In this document: positions 61,488 to 64,000 of the stretch, piece after piece
How the letters are laid out: each line of letters begins with the position of its first letter
Numbering within the stretch: position 1 is the first letter of the stretch
Assembly: GCF_000686705.1 (NCBI RefSeq)
Contig: NZ_KK366005.1
Coordinates: 257,512 to 321,511, forward strand
From: Clostridium hydrogeniformans DSM 21757
GTDB taxonomy: Bacteria; Bacillota; Clostridia; Clostridiales; Clostridiaceae
DNA length: 64,000 nt
Reading direction: 5' to 3'
Translations under genes and position numbers: made by a program
The notes under the pieces: generated by a model
What the model saw: only the letters and a program-made list of their open reading frames with translations
Databases searched by the model: none
What the model was told of the DNA's origin: nothing

Positions 61488-61958
61488 TTGAAAGGACTTC
61501 GTTTATTTATTTCCTTAGTTGTTATAGCTATAGTTATAAGTATAATTTTATTCCTTAATTCAGGATTTTCAGGTTTTCATAAGGATGATACAGCCTCCAA
61601 TGGAGCTGTGAGACTTGTAAATATTTATGATGTAGTAAATGATGCATTTCTTTATACTGAAGGCTTTAATGATTCTATGTCACCCTATATGTCTAAAGAT
61701 GTTTTTAATCTTATAAATGTTTATAATCATCCAGACTTAAGTAATACAATTGATACTAAATCCTTAAAGATAGACTTTAAACTAGAGGAATTAAATCAAA
61801 AAGAAGATGAGGATGATAATACCTTATATTATGTATATATGAACTATTCAATTGATGTAAAAAATGAACATTCTAGATTATTTTCTTATGATAACAAAAA
61901 ACTAACCTTTAAGGTAAGATATAATGGTGATTTACCTTATATTGAGGCATTAGAATAA
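61488..61958 (+). CDS. Membrane-anchored extracytoplasmic protein of unknown function
   Basis: 156 aa. One N-terminal helix (RLFISLVVIAIVISIILFLN, ~5-24) anchors an extracytoplasmic domain. AGGGGGT lies 10 nt before the TTG start. The tail has KVRYNGDLPYIEALE. No family recognised. Ended by a strong terminator. Confidence 0.7.
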   Translation: MKGLRLFISLVVIAIVISIILFLNSGFSGFHKDDTASNGAVRLVNIYDVVNDAFLYTEGFNDSMSPYMSKDVFNLINVYNHPDLSNTIDTKSLKIDFKLEELNQKEDEDDNTLYYVYMNYSIDVKNEHSRLFSYDNKKLTFKVRYNGDLPYIEALE

Positions 61959-62019
61959 AAGAAATTATATATAAAGGGAAGATACTTAACCTTCTCCTAG
62001 ATATATAATTTCTTTTTTT
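61957..62019 (+). terminator. Hairpin terminator
   Basis: AAAGAAATTATATAT pairs with ATATATAATTTCTTT (15 bp), with an inner GAAG/CTTC hairpin, followed by T7. Confidence 0.85.
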
Positions 62020-62111
62020 ATTATATAACTTCTAGTAATGCTAAATTACTTAAACTTTAACAGCTTTATGCTTATCTATATGACTTAATCTATAATTAAA
62101 ATACTCTATAG

Positions 62112-63005
62112 CTATTCTCTAATTTTTAAAAATTCTTCAACTTCTTCCTTTGTTGGTATAGAGCTTTGTGCTCCATGTTTTGTTGTAGCTAATGCCCCTG
62201 CTGCCTTAGCAAAAGTTATAGCTTCTTTCATATCCTTATCTATATTTATGGTTATTGCTGCATTAAATGTATCTCCAGCTGCCGTTGGGTCTACTGCTTC
62301 AATCTTAAAGGCTTCATGACCCTTAACTTCATCATTACTAAAATACATACATCCCTTTTCGCCAAGGGTAACTATAACAGCCTTTGCTCCTCTTTCTAAT
62401 AAATTCCTAGCTCCGCCTTCTATATCTTCCATTCCAATTAACTCATAAAGCTCAGTTTCATTTGGAGTAATAATATCTATATATTTATAAATATCCTGTG
62501 GCAAATCTCTAACTGGTGCTGGATTAAGTATTACTTTCTTACCTAGTGACTTAGCTAACTTTATTGAATATATGACAGTGTCTATAGGTATCTCTAACTG
62601 TGTTAATAGTATATCACTATTTTTTATTATTTCCTCATTACCCTTTACATGGCTAGTTGTTACACTTTCATTTGCTCCTGGATATACTATTATCCTATTA
62701 TCCCTATCATCAGTTATATTTATAAAGGCCTTTCCAGTGGGCTTTGATACCTCTTTAACACCTTCTATATTTATTCCGTCCTTTATCAAGAGTTCTTTCA
62801 TCCATTTTCCATCACTCTCTTCTCCCACAGCCCCTATTAAGGATACCTCTCCCCCAAGTCTTGAAGCTGCAACAGCTTGATTGGCTCCCTTTCCACCTGG
62901 ATATATATTAAAGTCCTTAGCCATTAAGGTCTCTCCTTTTTTAGGAAGCCTGTTTAGGTTTACACAATAGTCTACATTTATACTACCTATTACAACAACT
63001 TTCAC
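62112..63005 (-). CDS. rbsK: Ribokinase
   Basis: 297 aa PfkB enzyme. GSINVDYCVNLNRLPKKGET at the N-terminus, GGKGANQAVAASRLGG (residues ~38-53) and PTAAGDTFNAAITIN (anion hole and catalytic Asp) are ribokinase signatures. It phosphorylates ribose released by the nucleoside hydrolase encoded 12 nt upstream. It starts with GTG served by AAAGGAGTGATAGA. Confidence 0.95.
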   Translation of the reverse strand: MKVVVIGSINVDYCVNLNRLPKKGETLMAKDFNIYPGGKGANQAVAASRLGGEVSLIGAVGEESDGKWMKELLIKDGINIEGVKEVSKPTGKAFINITDDRDNRIIVYPGANESVTTSHVKGNEEIIKNSDILLTQLEIPIDTVIYSIKLAKSLGKKVILNPAPVRDLPQDIYKYIDIITPNETELYELIGMEDIEGGARNLLERGAKAVIVTLGEKGCMYFSNDEVKGHEAFKIEAVDPTAAGDTFNAAITINIDKDMKEAITFAKAAGALATTKHGAQSSIPTKEEVEEFLKIRE

Positions 63006-63017
63006 TCTATCACTCCT

Positions 63018-63947
63018 TTACTTAATCCGATCCTCAAGGGTTTCTATGGCTTCTTTTATAAGTTCCATAAACTTTTCTCTATCTATATCCATAAGTACCT
63101 TAGTATTTGGTGTCTTAGATTTAAAGTTTACCACTGTCATTCCTCTTGTAAGGTCTCCCTTAGTTTCAACTTGAACTAAAGCATCCTTACCCTTAAATAG
63201 TTCTGGATTTAGTAAATAAGCTACCGCGCAAGGATCATGTAGGGTACATCCTTCAAATCCTAAAGCATTACTTGTTTCTATATAAAAACCTATCATTTCT
63301 GCAAAGAAATTATGTACTACTCCCTTATCCTTATATTCTTCTATTTCTTCCCTCATTATTTGAGCCTTATGGGTAACATCAAGTCCACTCATAACTATAG
63401 GTACTCCTGAATTAAATACTATATGAGCTGCTTCTGGATCTACATATATATTAAACTCTGCACATGGAGTTACATTTCCACCTTTTGAACATCCCCCCAT
63501 AAGAGAAATAACCTGAATTTTTTCTCTTAATCTAGGATAGGTTTTTAAAAACATTGCCACATTGGTTAAAGGTCCTGTAGCCACTATACTAATCTTTTCT
63601 TTTGATGCTTCTAATATTTCTCTCATAACCTCTACAGCGCTTTTATCATCTTCTTTATATAAAGGTTCTGGAATATACTTTGGACCTGAAAGTCCACTTT
63701 TTCCATGAACCTCTGAAGCTATGGTAAGATCCCTCATAATTGGTCCTTCTGCACCCTTTGCTACTCTTATTTTTTTCTTTATAAGAGCTAGAACTGACAA
63801 AGTGTTTCTTGTAACATTATCTAATATATGATTTCCACCTACAGTGGTTATTGCTTCAACTTTAACCTTATCTTCCTTAGCTAATGCTAGGAATAATGCC
63901 ACCACATCATCAAGGCCTGGATCACAGTCAATTATAATACTTTTCAT
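63018..63947 (-). CDS. Inosine/uridine-preferring nucleoside hydrolase
   Basis: 309 aa. The N-terminal DCDPGLDDVVALFLAL (residues 7-22) is the DPGxDD Ca2+ site of the nucleoside N-ribohydrolases; AEFNIYVDPEAAHIVF and TLHDPCAVAY are further active-site segments. It splits ribonucleosides into base and ribose, which ribokinase then phosphorylates; the two genes form one operon. TAAGGAGGAAAAATT serves the start. Confidence 0.93.
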   Translation of the reverse strand: MKSIIIDCDPGLDDVVALFLALAKEDKVKVEAITTVGGNHILDNVTRNTLSVLALIKKKIRVAKGAEGPIMRDLTIASEVHGKSGLSGPKYIPEPLYKEDDKSAVEVMREILEASKEKISIVATGPLTNVAMFLKTYPRLREKIQVISLMGGCSKGGNVTPCAEFNIYVDPEAAHIVFNSGVPIVMSGLDVTHKAQIMREEIEEYKDKGVVHNFFAEMIGFYIETSNALGFEGCTLHDPCAVAYLLNPELFKGKDALVQVETKGDLTRGMTVVNFKSKTPNTKVLMDIDREKFMELIKEAIETLEDRIK

Positions 63948-64000
63948 AATTTTTCCTCCTTATATAATCTTAAGTTACATGTATATTTTCCCATGACAAA

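Overview
The window is a very AT-rich chromosomal segment from a low-GC anaerobic Firmicute, most likely a Clostridium sensu stricto species. This rests on strong AGGAGG ribosome binding sites, frequent TTG/GTG starts, rubredoxin/rubrerythrin oxygen defence, several tiny membrane proteins and the protein families present. I see no rRNA, tRNA, prophage, CRISPR array or intact transposase. The species cannot be named from the sequence alone.

Layout. 0-2.3 kb: arsenic resistance genes (arsC, arsR, acr3). 2.4-5.6 kb: MacB/FtsX-type ABC exporter operon. 5.9-7.4 kb: NADH:rubredoxin oxidoreductase-like flavoprotein plus a 54-aa rubredoxin, which fits with the rubrerythrin at 38.8 kb. 7.5-12.8 kb: AraC/GyrI-like regulator, acetyltransferase, a PII-like protein paired with a CPA-type antiporter, and an FG-GAP-like protein. 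13.2-17.3 kb: DUF2975/YozG/DUF4173 operon and a PadR/membrane pair. 17.6-20.3 kb: MutS2-like ATPase without Smr domain and a structured non-coding RNA with a 6S-like rod fold. 21.4-23.4 kb and 48.1-50.0 kb: two paralogous ECF sigma/DUF4179 anti-sigma modules. 23.7-27.0 kb: a 17-codon ORF followed by two ABC half-exporters, with mutually exclusive hairpins over the exporter ribosome binding site. 27-38 kb: methyltransferases, hydrolase, YbaK, a PadR-SEDS pair and a HEPN/MNT toxin-antitoxin module. 39.8-42.8 kb: a cluster of very small genes. 42.8-44.6 kb: LuxR-type two-component system. 44.9-47.8 kb: amidohydrolase, PhzF, GNAT. 50.7-54.2 kb: OB-fold protein, ABC exporter, Fur-regulated siderophore-binding lipoprotein. 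54.5-64 kb: M3 peptidase, GNAT, C39-like protein, PfkB kinase, asparaginase, ribokinase and nucleoside hydrolase.

The most interesting signal is a family of 20-47 aa peptides (starts at 32493, 39827, 39940, 40669, 40838). They share an amphipathic M-hydrophobic-x-K-hydrophobic-L-x-x-LFN head and an acidic tail. The three transcription units carry the same promoter architecture to the base: TTACAAAAGTGTAA, 15 nt, TTGTAAT, 32 nt, TATAAT, with a poor -35. The two adjacent 20-aa copies differ only at synonymous sites and stop codon. This looks like an activator-controlled small-peptide regulon, which I cannot assign to a named system.

The second signal is a dispersed repeat of about 130 nt. Five intergenic copies (15804, 19625, 30478, 35905, 51166) share stem-loops preserved by compensatory changes, and several abut the stop codon of a converging gene. 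It is either a small non-autonomous mobile element or a structured RNA family.

Where an upstream ATG lies inside a Shine-Dalgarno sequence, I moved the start to the codon the ribosome binding site serves; each such choice is stated in its entry.
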